In this document: positions 22,855-32,864 of the stretch, piece by piece
Layout of the letters: every line of letters starts with the position of its first letter
Numbering within the stretch: the stretch's first letter is position 1
From: Cricetomys ansorgei
Lineage: Eukaryota; Chordata; Mammalia; Rodentia; Nesomyidae
Direction: 5' to 3'
DNA length: 64,000 bases
NCBI GenBank assembly: GCA_026225945.1
Contig: JAMJFZ010000107.1
Location: forward strand, 48,870,501 to 48,934,500
Program-made: the position numbers and the translations under genes
The notes under the pieces: generated by a model
The model's database searches: none
What the model was told of the DNA's origin: nothing
What the model saw: the letters and a program-made list of their open reading frames with translations, nothing else

Positions 22855-23734
22855 TTTCTTTACCCTTTTTAATTTAAAAAACTTTTCATACAATATATTT
22901 TGACCATGATTTTGCCCCTTTAGTTCTTCCTAGATCCTCCCCACCTCCCTACCAACCCATCGTATATCCCTATTCCCTCTCTTGCTGCAAAAAGAAATAA
23001 GAGCAAGCAAAAATCCCCACAGGAACAAACCTCAAAACAGATAAGCAAAAGATGGATGACCAAAAAAAAAAAAAAAAAAAGACAAAAAAAGGAAAAATGA
23101 AACAAGAAATCCACAAAAGTACCATTGAATTTGTTTTGTGTTGGTCAGCTATTCTTGGAAATGGGCTCTGTCTGAAGTGTTGTTGATATACCAAGTTAGA
23201 CTCTGTCAGAAAAAATTGATTTTTCCTTTCCCAGTGAGTATCAGTTTCAAATAACTTCTTGTTTTGAGGTTGGCGGTGGGGGGGAAGGGGGGGCGGGGCT
23301 GTGTCCACTTCCTCTAGTGATGGCAACTTGTCTGGCTTAAGCATGTCCAGGACTTGTGCATGCTGCCATATTTTCTGTGAGTTCTTATGTGCATCATTCC
23401 TGCTGTGTCTGGAAAGCAGTGCTTCCTTGGAGTCATTTATCACTTCCGGCTCTTACAATATTTCTACTTTCAATTTTCTTCTGCATAAATTCTTGAGACT
23501 TGAAGAAAAGAATTTGATTTAAAAAATCCTGCTTATACCTTAGTGCTTTAAAGTATCTCACTTTCTGCACATCCATTGTCCAGTTGTTGTTCTCCATATT
23601 AATTCCCATCTACTGCAAGAAGATGCTTTTCTGATGTGGGTCAAGTCAGTCGCTGATATATGAGTATAGCAATATGCCCTTGGGAGTCACTTTATTAGTA
23701 TGTTCCTTTATCAAAATGATGGTATTAGGTTTTT
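22855..23734 (-). mobile_element. L1 3' UTR, antisense (outer L1 of a nested cluster)
   Basis: Antisense muroid L1 3' UTR: A-rich block with a poly(A) run at 23061-23079, then 'ttgttttgtgttggtcagct', 'acttcctctagtgatg', 'ggacttgtgcatgctgcca', 'tgctgtgtctggaaagcagt', 'aattcccatctactgcaaga' and 'gggagtcactttattagta'. Interrupted at 23735 by an LTR and resumes at 24237 in register ('ctcctaggcttgtgaccta'). The 157-residue minus-strand frame at 22970-23443 is 3' UTR sequence. Confidence 0.88.
23729..23734. repeat. left target-site duplication of LTR
   Basis: GTTTTT, matching GTTTTC at 24237-24242 in five of six bases. The restored L1 reads in register across it. Confidence 0.75.
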
Positions 23735-24236
23735 TGTTATGGGATATTTTATAGATATGGGATCATACTCCTGTATGCTGTTTAGGGGGAAGGGTGCTGC
23801 CTGAATCCTTGCGGCATTTGGTTCCTGTCTGTTAACACCCCTGTGCTAAAAGCAATGGAGTAGCCTGATCTCCCCATGAACAGGCCATTTGTTTTCCCTA
23901 ATGCAGATGAAGGCTCCCTGTCACCACCAATGGTCTGCAGCCAGGTGAGAGAAGACTCTGACTCACCCCCAGCTTGGACACCCACCTAGCTAGGTGACAG
24001 GAAGGCCTGTGTGGAGACTGGAAGGAGTCTCTTTTGAATGTAGAAAGCACCTAGGGGGCTGGGACAGAGCGGGAGGAGCAGAGGGGAGGAGAGATGGAAG
24101 GAGAAATATGAGGAGCCCGGTGTAGGAGGCCATGGAGTGAGCTCTCTGCCTAAGCTGCTGGGATATCGGATCCCTTAGAGTTGTCATGGTTTGTTATTAA
24201 TATATAGCGGATATTTTAATAAATAATACTTTAACA
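23735..24236 (+). mobile_element. ERVK-type solo LTR (copy 1)
   Basis: A 502-bp unit that starts TGTTATGGGATATTTT and ends 'aataatactttaaca', so it has TG...CA termini with TGTTA/TTAACA inverted ends. It sits inside the L1 3' UTR with a 6-base target duplication (GTTTTT/GTTTTC), the duplication length typical of class II (ERVK) elements. It is the same family as the reversed LTR at 56075-56524: both share the termini, the 'ggcagagagctcactccat' block and the 'atggtttgt' block. AATAAA lies close to the 3' end. No retroviral genes are present. Confidence 0.88.
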
Positions 24237-24242
24237 GTTTTC

Positions 24243-24480
24243 TCCTAGGCTTGTGACCTATTTAAGCTCATGTTCTTGGCCACTTTAACAGTATTAGGTA
24301 TGGGTTAGATCTCATGGAATTGGCCTCAAATCTTAACAGAAAGTAGTTGGCTACTCCTGTATCATTTGTGCCACTATTGAATCAATGTATTTTGTAAGCA
24401 GGTTGTTGTTGTAGGTCCCATGGTTTGTAGCTCCCAGCAGTGTAAATAATGTAATGTCCAAGGACTGGGACCCAATCAGG
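24243..24480 (-). mobile_element. L1 3' UTR, antisense, continued
   Basis: Continues the interrupted L1: 'cctaggcttgtgacctattt', 'ttcttggccac', 'aggtatgggttagatctcat', 'agaaagtagttggctactcc' and 'tgccactattgaatcaatg'. Confidence 0.8.
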
Positions 24481-25165
24481 ATCTTCTAGGTTCCTCCAAG
24501 GGGCTTGGGTCAGTTCTCTGGCTCCACTATCTATAACCCACACAGCTTTTCTGTCTTCTGGGCTCCAGATAGCTCCACTTCACTGATACTGTTGTTCTTG
24601 GTGGTCATCCCTTGGTACTGTCATCTCCAAAATGCTGGGGTCTTCTGCTATAACTGGGCTGCACTTTCACCAGTAGCCTCTCATAAGCTCACTTCATGGT
24701 ACCAAGCTTCAACTTCTTCTTATGACCTCTTTAATCCTGGGCCTTGAACTGTCACTGAGGATGCACTCACTGGCCTCTCCTAGTCTCTTACAGTGCTGAG
24801 CCTCAACAGCTTTTCATGATCTCTTTATGCATTCAAAATCAGTACCATCCAAATGAGTGACTCTTATACTACCAAGTTCAGCTGCCTTCACAAGGTACAA
24901 GCGTGACCATTTCTGGAACACAGCTTGTGTGTGCAGAATTTGAGGAAACACTTCTCAGAAGATTTCACCTCAGTGATGATGGTCTCTTCTTAATCACAGC
25001 TGCTGCTTCAACTCCAGCTGACCAACATCTCTTGTCCCAGCAAAGCAAAGGTTTTACCTTAGTGGTTCTGGTCTCTTGTCAGTCAGAGACAATTCTTCAG
25101 CTCCAGTTCACCATCAAAGGAAGTCAGGACTGGAACTCAATCAGGGAAAGAACCTGGAGGCAAAT
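24481..25165. mobile_element. unidentified interspersed repeat (related to 35651-36420)
   Basis: Not L1 and not single-copy looking. It contains two diverged ~85-base units, 'gatggtctcttcttaatcac' (24980) and 'ctggtctcttgtcagtcag' (25068), each followed by a '...cttcagctccag'-type block. It also shares 'aatcagtaccatc', 'taccaagttcagctgcc' and '...gaggaaacacttctc' in the same order as the repeat at 35651-36420. I recognise this as a repeated rodent sequence but cannot name the family. Confidence 0.55.
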
Positions 25166-25602
25166 GTTGACATAGAGGCAATGGAGTAACACTGCTTACT
25201 GACTTGCTCCTCATGGCTTGCTCACCCTGCTTTTTTATATGAACCCAGGACCACCATTCTAAGGATGGTACCACCTGCAATGGGCTGGACCCTCCACCAT
25301 CATTTATTATGGGAATGTTTGTGGGTGGGAAGGGGAGGGTAGACCTGGGGGATAGGGGAAAAGGGGGAGCTGGGGAGTGGAGGGAGGAATGGAGGGGAGT
25401 CAGGATGTAAATTGTGTAAGTTACATGAAAGAAGAAAAATTAAAAGAAACTTAAAAAACTTAAAAATAATTCCTTATACCTGTATCTCATAGAGGTATTT
25501 TCTCAATTGAAGTTTCTCAACGGAAGATCCTTTCAGATAACTCTAGCTTTTGTCAAGTTGACATCAGACTAGCCAGCACAACATACAAGAGAAAACATGC
25601 AA
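25166..25602 (-). mobile_element. ERVL/MaLR-type LTR, antisense, split by an L1
   Basis: Reverse of the LTR type seen in sense at 63413: 'gaacccaggaccaccattc', 'atgggctggaccctccacca', then after an insertion 'ttttctcaattgaagtttct' and 'cttttgtcaagttgacatca...agccagcaca'. The right end is the reversed start TGTGCTGGCT. The gap at 25318-25470 is an L1 3' end. Confidence 0.7.
25318..25470 (+). mobile_element. short 5'-truncated L1 3' end nested in an LTR
   Basis: The L1 terminal polypurine tract (G/A-rich at about 25335-25405), then 'agtcaggatgtaaattgtg' and an A-rich tail 'gaagaaaaattaaaagaaac', the normal end of muroid L1s on the plus strand. It lies between two halves of the antisense LTR. 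Confidence 0.75.
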
Positions 25603-25603
25603 T

Positions 25604-25609
25604 ATGAGT
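25604..25609. repeat. left target-site duplication of long LTR
   Basis: ATGAGT, exactly repeated at 26907-26912. Confidence 0.88.
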
Positions 25610-26906
25610 TGCGGGGGTCTGAGTCCAGCTCTAGTTCCCACGATGGGTTCCTCAGCTTCCATGAAGGAGGATAAACAACGTAAACTGGCAAGTGAGCGCA
25701 GTACCTCACTCTTCTATGGGACCCTTAGATGGCAAGCTTAATGCTCTTTAATAAGACACATAGAATACGTCTTATGGTGATTATGACACGCAAGAGTGCT
25801 TCTTTAATAGTAAATTAAAGATAAAGAAAAGCAAAGAATAAAATCAAAGAAAATAACAATGTGCACATTAAGGGAATAAAACAAAGTTTCTCTAAGCTAG
25901 CAATACAACTCTCTAGACCTTGCAATTTATCTTCCTCAGTTAGTTCATTTTTTCTCGTCTCTCCTGTCTGTCTGTCTCTGTCTCTATGTCCATTGTCCTC
26001 GTCCTCGTCCATTCTTCTTGTTCTCTCGTTCCTCTTCTTGTTCTTCGTTCTTCCTCTGACCAAGACTTTTCTGTAGCTTAAGTAGCACTGCAGGAATGTT
26101 TATCTAAGGGTTGCAGGTGTCAGGCATATCTCAAACAGGAAACAATGTGAAAGGTGTCTCTCCTCTTTACAGCTGCAGGCTTCAAAGTTACTCAGTTATC
26201 ACCAAAGAGTAAATGATACAATGATTAATTAGTGGATGGTAGGGGTGTCACTGCTGATTGTCATTTGCCTTGCACAGATAGTTCAGGGTGCCATGAAGGC
26301 GCCAAGGGAGGATTTTATGGTTTTTTAGTTCCTTGGTATGTATTTATTCTTCTGAGTCAAAGCTCTAAATTTCTAGTCTTATCTGGTGGTCTGGCTAGGT
26401 TGAAGGCTATTTCTCTCTTTAAGTCCTGGGAATGTTTACTTTTAAGTTGGTGCAGGCTTGCTATATTCTTCGTTAGTGAAGGGCTAATTGTCTGCTTGTC
26501 TTTCCAGGTGTACTAACTTTCTAACTAAGCTCTCTGACTTCTATCTATTAAGGCTTATCTCTTCCTGGCAAGATCAGCATTTACTCCAGGAATAGCTTTA
26601 TGATGCACTTGCAATAAACCTGGGTTGTTCTCACGTTCCAGGACTTGGAAGTCCAGATGTGATTACAATTTACTTCTGAATACCATGGCTGTGTTTCATT
26701 CCAGCCCACAGTGGCCAGCTCAGAGATTAATTTTGATATTACTATTAGGCTATGCAGATCTTATTATTGATGAGAAAACATATGTCACCGTACAGTAAAG
26801 ATAAGAAAGGGGCAAGGCAGTTAAGGAATTCTAGTTCCCGACAGCGGATGCCCAGGAACCTTGTCAAGCTGATGCGTCCATAGTCTGGGTAACCTGGATC
26901 CCAACA
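25610..26906 (-). mobile_element. long ERVK-type LTR element, 1,297 bp
   Basis: On the minus strand it starts TGTTGGGATCCAGGTTACC and ends '...cagacccccgca', so TG...CA, with an exact 6-base duplication ATGAGT on each side. No direct repeats are visible at its ends, so it is one long LTR or a non-autonomous element, not LTR-internal-LTR. A minus-strand ATTAAA lies at about 25752, near the 3' side. Plus-strand 25965-26060 is CT-rich. The length recalls betaretroviral LTRs of about 1.3 kb, but no protein frame of note is present. Confidence 0.8.
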
Positions 26907-26912
26907 ATGAGT
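26907..26912. repeat. right target-site duplication of long LTR
   Basis: ATGAGT, identical to 25604-25609. Confidence 0.88.
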
Positions 26913-27968
26913 CATTTTGTGTCTCAGTTACCTCATTCACAATGATTTTTGTCCAGTGCCATCCATTTACCTGTGAATTTTGTGACTTCACTCTTCTTAA
27001 GAGCTGGTTAATACTCCATTGTATACATGTACCACATTTTCATTGTCCACCCATAAGTTGATGGACATCTAGGCTCTTTCCAATTTCTGGCTATTAAGAA
27101 GAGAGTAGCATTTAAAATGCCATAGTGGCTGTGCAAGTTTGGATCCCCATGAGCAATAAATAACTGTTCCCTTTTCTGCACACATGCACCAGCGTGAGCT
27201 GTCGTTTATTTTACTGATCTTGACCATTCTAAGGGTAAGATGAAATTTCAAAGTGGCTTTAATTTGCATTTTCCAGATGGCTTAAGGATGTTGAATATTT
27301 TAAAATATATTTGTCAAGCACTTGTTTTTTATCATTTGAGAGCTCTCTACTTAGCTATGTACCCTATTTTTAAAATTAGGTCATTTGTTTTGTTTATCTT
27401 CAGTTTTTTAATTCTTTATATAACTTGGATACTATCTATCAGATGTACAATTAATAACAATCATTCCCCATTCTGTAGATTGCCATTTTGTCTGAATGTC
27501 CTTTTGCTGTGCAGAAGTTTCTTGAGGTTCCATTTATTAATTGTTGGCCTTGTGCTTTTGCTAATGGTGTTTAGAGAGTCTTTTCCTGTGCCAATGAGTT
27601 CAAGCCAATTCTCCACTTTCTCTGCTCTAAGATTCATGGTATTCCATCTTATGTTTAGGTTTTGGTCCATTTAAAGTTGAGTTTGGGACATGGTAATACC
27701 TATGGATCTATTTTCATTGTTCTATATACAGCCATCCAATTTGACCAGTACCATTTGTTGAAGACACTGTCTTTTCTCCAGTGTACATTTTAACCTATTT
27801 GTCAAAAATCAGGTGGCCATAAGTGTGTGGACTTATGGTCTGGCACATTAGTTCTATTCCATTGGACAATGTGTCTGTTTGTTTGTTTGTTTTTGCCAAT
27901 ACCATACTGTTTTTATTACGATAGCTCTAAAGTACAACTTTAGGTCTGAGATGGTGATCTACTTGAGT
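26913..27968 (-). mobile_element. L1 ORF2 3' half, antisense
   Basis: Reversed ORF2: 'gttacctcattcacaatga', 'ccagtgccatccatttacct', 'actccattgtatacatgtac', 'gatggcttaaggatgttgaa', 'gaggttccatttattaattg', 'accagtaccatttgttgaag', 'ttgtcaaaaatcaggtggcc' and 'tctattccattgga'. Probably the 5' continuation of the L1 whose 3' UTR starts at 22855, now separated by the LTRs. The 144-residue plus-strand frame at 27240-27674 is the antisense reading of ORF2 and is not a gene. Confidence 0.9.
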
Positions 27969-27997
27969 CATATCAAGTTCAGCTCCCGAGGTGTTGA

Positions 27998-28177
27998 GTT
28001 TTTTGTTTGTTTGTTTTATTTTGTTTTTGTAAGACATTTTTTTTCTAAGTATCCCTTGCTGTCCTTAAACTCACTCTGTAGAGCAAACTAGCCTAGAACT
28101 TAGAGATCTACATGCCTCTGTCCCCTGAGGGCTGGGATTACATCACCTATGGCCTATATCACCATACCCTGCAAGCA
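27998..28177 (-). mobile_element. B1 SINE, antisense
   Basis: T/GTTT-rich reversed tail, then 'cttgctgtccttaaactcac', 'tctgtagagcaaactagcct', 'agagatctacatgcctctg' and 'gagggctgggatta', the B1 body in reverse. Confidence 0.88.
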
Positions 28178-28274
28178 CCTCAATTTTTAAAAAACTAAAA
28201 AGTTATATTGTAATTTATTCATTTACAGAAAACTTTTATACTTTATTCTTATTCTTTATTATTATTATTATTTT

Positions 28275-28343
28275 GTTGGCATTAAACTCAGGTCCTTGTC
28301 CATGCTGAGAATGTGCTTACCACTGAGGTGCATCCTTAGCTGT
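28275..28343 (-). mobile_element. ID SINE, antisense
   Basis: Reversed ID: 'ggcattaaactcaggtcctt', 'catgctgagaatgtgcttac' and 'cactgaggtgcatccttagc'. An (ATT)n tail precedes it at 28250-28273. Confidence 0.8.
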
Positions 28344-28593
28344 AAGAATCCAATCAAAAGAAATATTTCACTGAGGTGTATGTCTATAGAATAATTAATA
28401 AAGAATAACCACAACAATTGACATTGAGATATGAATGCTGGAGAGCTAGGTAAGGATACTCTTTAGCTAAGTAATTTGCTTTAATACAGCGTTCTTAAGT
28501 CATATCAGTATTAGAGCACCACACAAATTTCTGACTTAGAGAAAATCCATTCTTAAGGCTCAGATTCTCTATGCTACAGTACTTGAAATTTTA

Positions 28594-28604
28594 AAGGTAG
28601 AACC
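28594..28604. repeat. left target-site duplication of a B1
   Basis: AAGGTAGAACC, repeated exactly at 28777-28787. Confidence 0.88.
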
Positions 28605-28776
28605 TGTGGTGGCACAGACCTTTAATCCAACACTTTGGAGGCAGAGAATAGTGGATCTCTTGAGTTGGAGGCCAGCAAGTTCTCCGTAGTTATTTCATGT
28701 CAGCCAAACCTACATAGTGGCCCCACCTCGAAAACAAACAAACAAAAAACTAAACAACACCCCCTGAAAAAATATG
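28605..28776 (+). mobile_element. B1 SINE with exact target duplication
   Basis: B1 in sense: 'tggtggcacagacctttaat', 'aacactttggaggcagag', 'gtggatctcttgagttgga', 'gccagcaagttc' and an AAAC-type tail. The 11-base flanking repeat (28594-28604, 28777-28787) bounds it exactly. The first bases of B1 (GCCGGGC) are missing. Confidence 0.92.
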
Positions 28777-28787
28777 AAGGTAGAACC
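28777..28787. repeat. right target-site duplication of a B1
   Basis: Exact copy of 28594-28604. Confidence 0.88.
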
Positions 28788-28827
28788 CAGAAATATAGCC
28801 TCTTAAAAATCCTAAAGTCATGATAGG

Positions 28828-29078
28828 CCAGATACGGTGGTGCATACCTATAATCTTAGTGCTTGGAAGGTAGAGGCAGGAGGATTGTGAGTTCAAGGTC
28901 TATCTAGGTTATGTAGCAAGCATAACAGGAAGGCTTTCTTAAAAAATAGGCTGGGGTATAGGGAGGGGCTAAGCAATGACTGATTAAGGAGGGCAGGTAG
29001 AATATAGCTTAGTAGTAGTGGTGCCTTAAATGCACCATGCACAAGTTCCTGGGTTCAATTCCCAGCAGTTAAACACAT
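28828..29078 (+). mobile_element. B1/B4-like SINE followed by an ID-like SINE
   Basis: First part: 'ggccagatacggtggtgcat', 'ctataatcttagtgcttgg' and 'ggcaggaggattgtgagttc' (B1/B4-type). Second part from about 28958: 'gaatatagcttagtagtag' and 'tcctgggttcaattcccagc', which carries a near-perfect pol III B box. It could be one composite B4 with an insertion, or two adjacent SINEs. No intact RNA gene is implied. Confidence 0.75.
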
Positions 29079-29079
29079 A

Positions 29080-29980
29080 GGAAAAGAAAATGTCATTCAT
29101 CTGCTTTAAACACTATCCCTAAGAACACTTTCAGAGTGGAGCTAAAGGGAAGACAGATAAGTTTCAGGCAATGGTAGACTGTGCCATAAACATGCAGGTG
29201 CTCCCTAGGTTTTGCTGGGAAGAGTACATATTTGAATATGTAAATGCTACTTTGTTTAAAATAAATTACGCTAAATATGGTGTGAAGGAGTACCATAGCA
29301 TTCCAGGGATTTGATGGTGACTTCTGCTGGCAGGTTTGCATACAAGCAAATAAAGCTGCACTTGGTCTGAGCTTTGATTGCCAGGCCAGCTACAGTGAAG
29401 AAACACTGGAGATATCTTTCTAGAGTTAGAAATAGAGCAGGCTCCCACACTGAGAGAGGAGACCAACAGGTACTGCACTGTGACAAGGGTGTTTCAAACT
29501 TTTTATGTAGGAAAGTTAAATAAATAATAAACAAATAAGACCCACAATAATTCTGCCTAGTTAGGTTGAGATCCACTTGTAAAGGTTCTGCTTACATCTT
29601 CTGGGCTCTTCTGCTGTCTACCAAGTTCAAGATCATCTTGGTCCTTTAATATCTGGCAACATTTGCACCTGTATTATTCACAGCCATTTATTATGTATAG
29701 TCTTTTGCCATCAGTTATCTTTTCACAGGCATTTGTCATTTCCCCAATTAGATTGTAAATTCTTAAAGGAGAGTGCCCTTTTATCTTTCTCTGAAAGCTG
29801 TATGGCACCTAGTTAAGGCTTTGTCATATTGCAGTTAATGAAAAAAAAAGTGAGAATAAAAAGCTGCCTTGTACTTTCAAAAAGTTATCAATTTTGCAGA
29901 ATCAGTCTACATAGGGCAATCCTTCCTTTGCCCTCTCCAAATCAAACGCTGAGACAAGTGAGGCATTTCATAGCATAGGA
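29080..29980. other. unique sequence, no feature recognised
   Basis: No repeat or exon recognised. Three overlapping minus-strand frames at 29093-29576 have no recognisable domain. Confidence 0.35.
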
Positions 29981-29984
29981 AAAG

Positions 29985-30110
29985 AGATTACAGGCTTAGA
30001 TTTATATTCTGGGTTCTAATTCTAGTTATATTGCTGGCTTTCTTTTGGACCCGGGCTTATTGGATTCTCCTCTGCAATCTCATTTATAAAATTGGGTTAT
30101 TGCGATCTGC
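29985..30110 (+). mobile_element. MIR SINE
   Basis: MIR core to 3' part: 'ttctgggttctaattctag', '...gctggctttcttttggac', 'cctctgcaatctcatttata' and 'aaaattgggttattgcgatc', parallel to the consensus CTCAGTTTCCTCATCTGTAAAATGGGG. Ancient. Confidence 0.65.
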
Positions 30111-30750
30111 CTTTTATTTCAAAAGAGCTTCTTCACATTAATGCTGACCAGTAATGAAGAAAGTGTAATACCATAAAAGAAGAGAAGAAGATGAATGGCA
30201 AGGAGCCTGAGGAGCCAGAGAAAGGACTTATCATGGATGATCACCTGGAGTCTCAGCAAGCTTCCAGATATTATAATTTCATTATCGGAAATGATAAACA
30301 GCAAACTCTCAGCAAATACTGACAGCGGCTGTAAATCGATGGCCGATTTCTTGTCCAGCACTGTGATGAACATTTGAGCACTCTTTGGTCTGTTAAGCCA
30401 CACTGGCACAAAGACAGCAGTCATAAAAACACATACACATACAGTGAAGGGGGCAGTAACAGTTGACCTCTCTGGCTGCTAGTAGCTTCACCTCTAAAAA
30501 AAGAGCAGCAGAGTGGTGACCTTCAAAGACTCTTCCAGTTCTGTGGTTTTATACTCTCTCAGTTTCTCATTAATTTGTATTAGAGAAATGACGTAAACCT
30601 AATGTTGCCCTTCCTGTGTGGAAAGGCAGGTCTGGCTCACAGGGAGGGTCAAAGGAGACTTAATATCTAGCAGTTCCATCAACCAATTGACACTTTGTTG
30701 TTAGATGGAAATCAGCCTCTGTGCAGACCAGGGTTCCTCAAAAGTAGCTT
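30111..30750. other. unique block with unusually CpG-rich, low-bias segment
   Basis: The segment at about 30180-30440 is not a recognised repeat, and its composition looks more like constrained DNA than its surroundings, including 'gtaaatcgatggccgatttc'. Frames exist on both strands (60 and 101 residues), but no splice-site pair or known domain supports an exon. Confidence 0.35.
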
Positions 30751-30756
30751 GCTATA

Positions 30757-30880
30757 ACCAAGCATGGTGATTCATACCTTTAATCTCAGCACTCAGAGGC
30801 AGAGGCAGGCAGTGCTCTCCATAACATGCTCCAAACCAGCCAGGGCTGCATGGTGTGACCTTGTCTCAAGAAAAGAAAAG
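30757..30880 (+). mobile_element. B1 SINE
   Basis: 'ccaagcatggtgattcatac', 'ctttaatctcagcactcaga', 'ggcagaggcaggcag', '...agccagggctgcatgg', 'gaccttgtctcaag' and an AAAAG tail. Internally a little shortened. Confidence 0.88.
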
Positions 30881-31779
30881 AAATGTAGATGTTAGCTTTT
30901 GAGAGCTCATCACAGAACTCATTACAGCATGCTACTTTGAGTGTGGTGAATTAGAACAGAGGTGTGAAAAGTGCAAAGACCAGTGGAGTGGGGAATACCT
31001 AGAATCAGAGGATATCCAGGAACGCCAAGGCTGTGTAACCAAACACAGTGGTCCATAAAGTAGTAGATGCTTGTGATGTAGCCCATTCATAAGCAGGATG
31101 CCAAATCACATGAACCATTAGGCAAAAATGTTTGATATCTTCAGGTCACGTTCACCTACAGTTCTTCCTTGAGAAGTGTTACTTCAAATTTGTTTGTATT
31201 TTAACAAATCCTTCTTGTGTTGTTCTACTTTCCTATGTTGCTGCGCTTCTCTCGGTTTCAGTTTATCCAGAAATGTGAGATGTGAGGAACAAGTTTTGTT
31301 CACGTTATTTAAGTAATAGGTTTAAAACACGTACACACACACACATACACAGATTGAAGTGTACAATAACGACAAATTAAAAAAAAACCCTCTTCATTAG
31401 TTGGTATTTAAGTTGCCACTTAAAGTAATAGTTAAATTGTGTTTAACTTTCAGAGAGTAGATGTATTACTTACTTTCCAAAGATTCTGAGTTTTAGATAT
31501 TTGATACCATATTTTTGCTTTATGTCTGATTATCAGGTTACTGGCAGCTCGAAGTATCTAGACCAATTTGAGCATATAATCAACCACCTTCCCCCGAACT
31601 GGCTTGTGACTCAGTCACAGGTTACGTTTGCAACTTTGCTAGGGAGCAGCTTGCTTTATAAAGTGCTTTTAGGAATGTGCTACAGTTAGAAGAGACATGT
31701 GCATTCAGGGTTATCACATTTTCTCATTGTTATTAGTTAGCTTTTTGTCACTCTAAAACTTTTTTATGGTGTTTCACTA
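30881..31779. other. unique sequence with a short (CA)n
   Basis: A short (CA) run near 31330-31352. Otherwise no repeat or gene recognised. Confidence 0.35.
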
Positions 31780-32295
31780 AAAATATAAATTTTTTTTAAA
31801 TTTAAGAAATATTTTCAGACAATATATTTTGATAGTGTTTCCCCTCCCAACGCCGCCTAGATCATTCCTATTTCCCTATTCACTCAACTTTATTTACTTT
31901 TTCTCTCTTTCAAAAAACAAAAACAAGAACAACAGAAAAATAAACAACCAATCAAAAAAAAACCCACAAAAATTAAATCAAAATAAGCAAAAGACCAGTA
32001 AGACAAAACAAAAACAAACAAACAAATAAACAAATAAATCCACAAAATAACAGCAACAAAAGCCATGAAGTTCCTTTTGTGTTGGCCAGTGACTCTTGGA
32101 CATGGGGCCAGCCCTGGAGTATGGTCCATATACCTGGTGACACTCCTTTGGATTAACCGAGTTTTGCGTTTGCCAGCTGCAGATAGCTTCTTGACTAGGG
32201 GTGGGACCTCTGGCTAGATCCTGTGTAGGTGCTGTGTGTGCTTCCATAGTTTCTGAGTTTATATGTGCAGCAGTCCTAGTATACCTCTGATATCT
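31780..32295 (-). mobile_element. L1 3' UTR, antisense
   Basis: T-rich start (reversed tail), A/CAAA-rich block at 31915-32045, then 'ccttttgtgttggccagtga', 'ctcttggacatggggccag', 'ccctggagtatggtccatat', 'tgccagctgcagatagcttc' and 'taggggtgggacctctggct'. A second member of the 3' UTR type at 22855. Frames here (66-89 residues) are L1 UTR. Confidence 0.85.
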
Positions 32296-32299
32296 TACA

Positions 32300-32466
32300 T
32301 AAAATCAGAACGGTTGTTGATTTTGCTCCGAGTTTCAGAGGGTCCAGTCAATTGTGGTGAGGAGTACATGGTTGAAGAGTTCACCACATCATGGTGGCCC
32401 AGGAAACAGAAGAAGGAGAATGGTGGGCCTCTGCTCACTTTTTCCTTTGATCATGTTCTCTTTTAA
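32300..32466 (-). mobile_element. rodent LTR fragment, antisense (part 1)
   Basis: 'gaggagtacatggttgaaga', 'gttcaccacatcatggtggc', 'aggaaacagaagaaggag' and 'ctgctcactttttccttt' resemble the middle of a common rodent ERVL/MaLR-like LTR in reverse. The other end of the same element appears at 32865-33090, after an L1. Confidence 0.6.
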
Positions 32467-32612
32467 AAAAACATTAAAGTTAAAGCAAATTTTTGAAAGC
32501 TTCCTGAGTACTGTACTTATATAATTTCAACCCTTTCTACCTCTCCAACTCCCCCTGTGTCCCTCCATTCCCTTTCAAGTTCACGACATCTTCTTTAATT
32601 CTTATTGTTACA

Positions 32613-32655
<43 letters not shown>

Positions 32656-32864
32656 ACAGCCTGCAGAATTAATTTGCAGAGTTAATTTAGTATTGCTCAT
32701 ATGTATATGCATTTAAGGCTGAACATTTGGGATTAGATAAGTTATTAGGGGGTTCGACCCTGGAGAAAACTGATTCTCTTTTAACAGCCATTAATTACCT
32801 GTAGGTCTTAAGTAGGGGTGGGCCCTTATAAGTGTCTCCCATCCACATTGGCCTGTCAAATGAT
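32467..32864 (-). mobile_element. L1 3' UTR nested in the LTR, antisense
   Basis: Contains a (GT)n at 32614-32651, then 'gaacatttgggattagataa', 'gagaaaactgattctctttt', 'cagccattaattacctgtag' and 'ccatccacattggcctgtca', the antisense 3' UTR of an Lx-like L1. The flanks are two halves of one LTR. Confidence 0.75.
32614..32651. repeat. (GT)n microsatellite
   Basis: About 18 GT units with one early interruption. Confidence 0.95.

Noticed and set aside
23274..23296. G-rich run that could form a G-quadruplex
   Set aside because: It is an expanded G stretch inside an L1 3' UTR with irregular G-tract spacing. There is no sign that it is more than local expansion.
22970..23443. 157-residue minus-strand open frame
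   Set aside because: It lies entirely in L1 3' UTR sequence and includes the translation of the poly(A) tract as poly-Phe.
27240..27674. 144-residue plus-strand frame and the opposite 69-residue frame
   Set aside because: The plus-strand frame is the antisense reading of L1 ORF2. The minus-strand one is a short surviving piece of ORF2 itself, broken on both sides.
29040..29065. Possible tRNA gene because of a good B box (GGGTTCAATTCCC-like)
   Set aside because: The surrounding sequence is an ID/B4-type SINE. There is no cloverleaf and no separate A box at the right distance.
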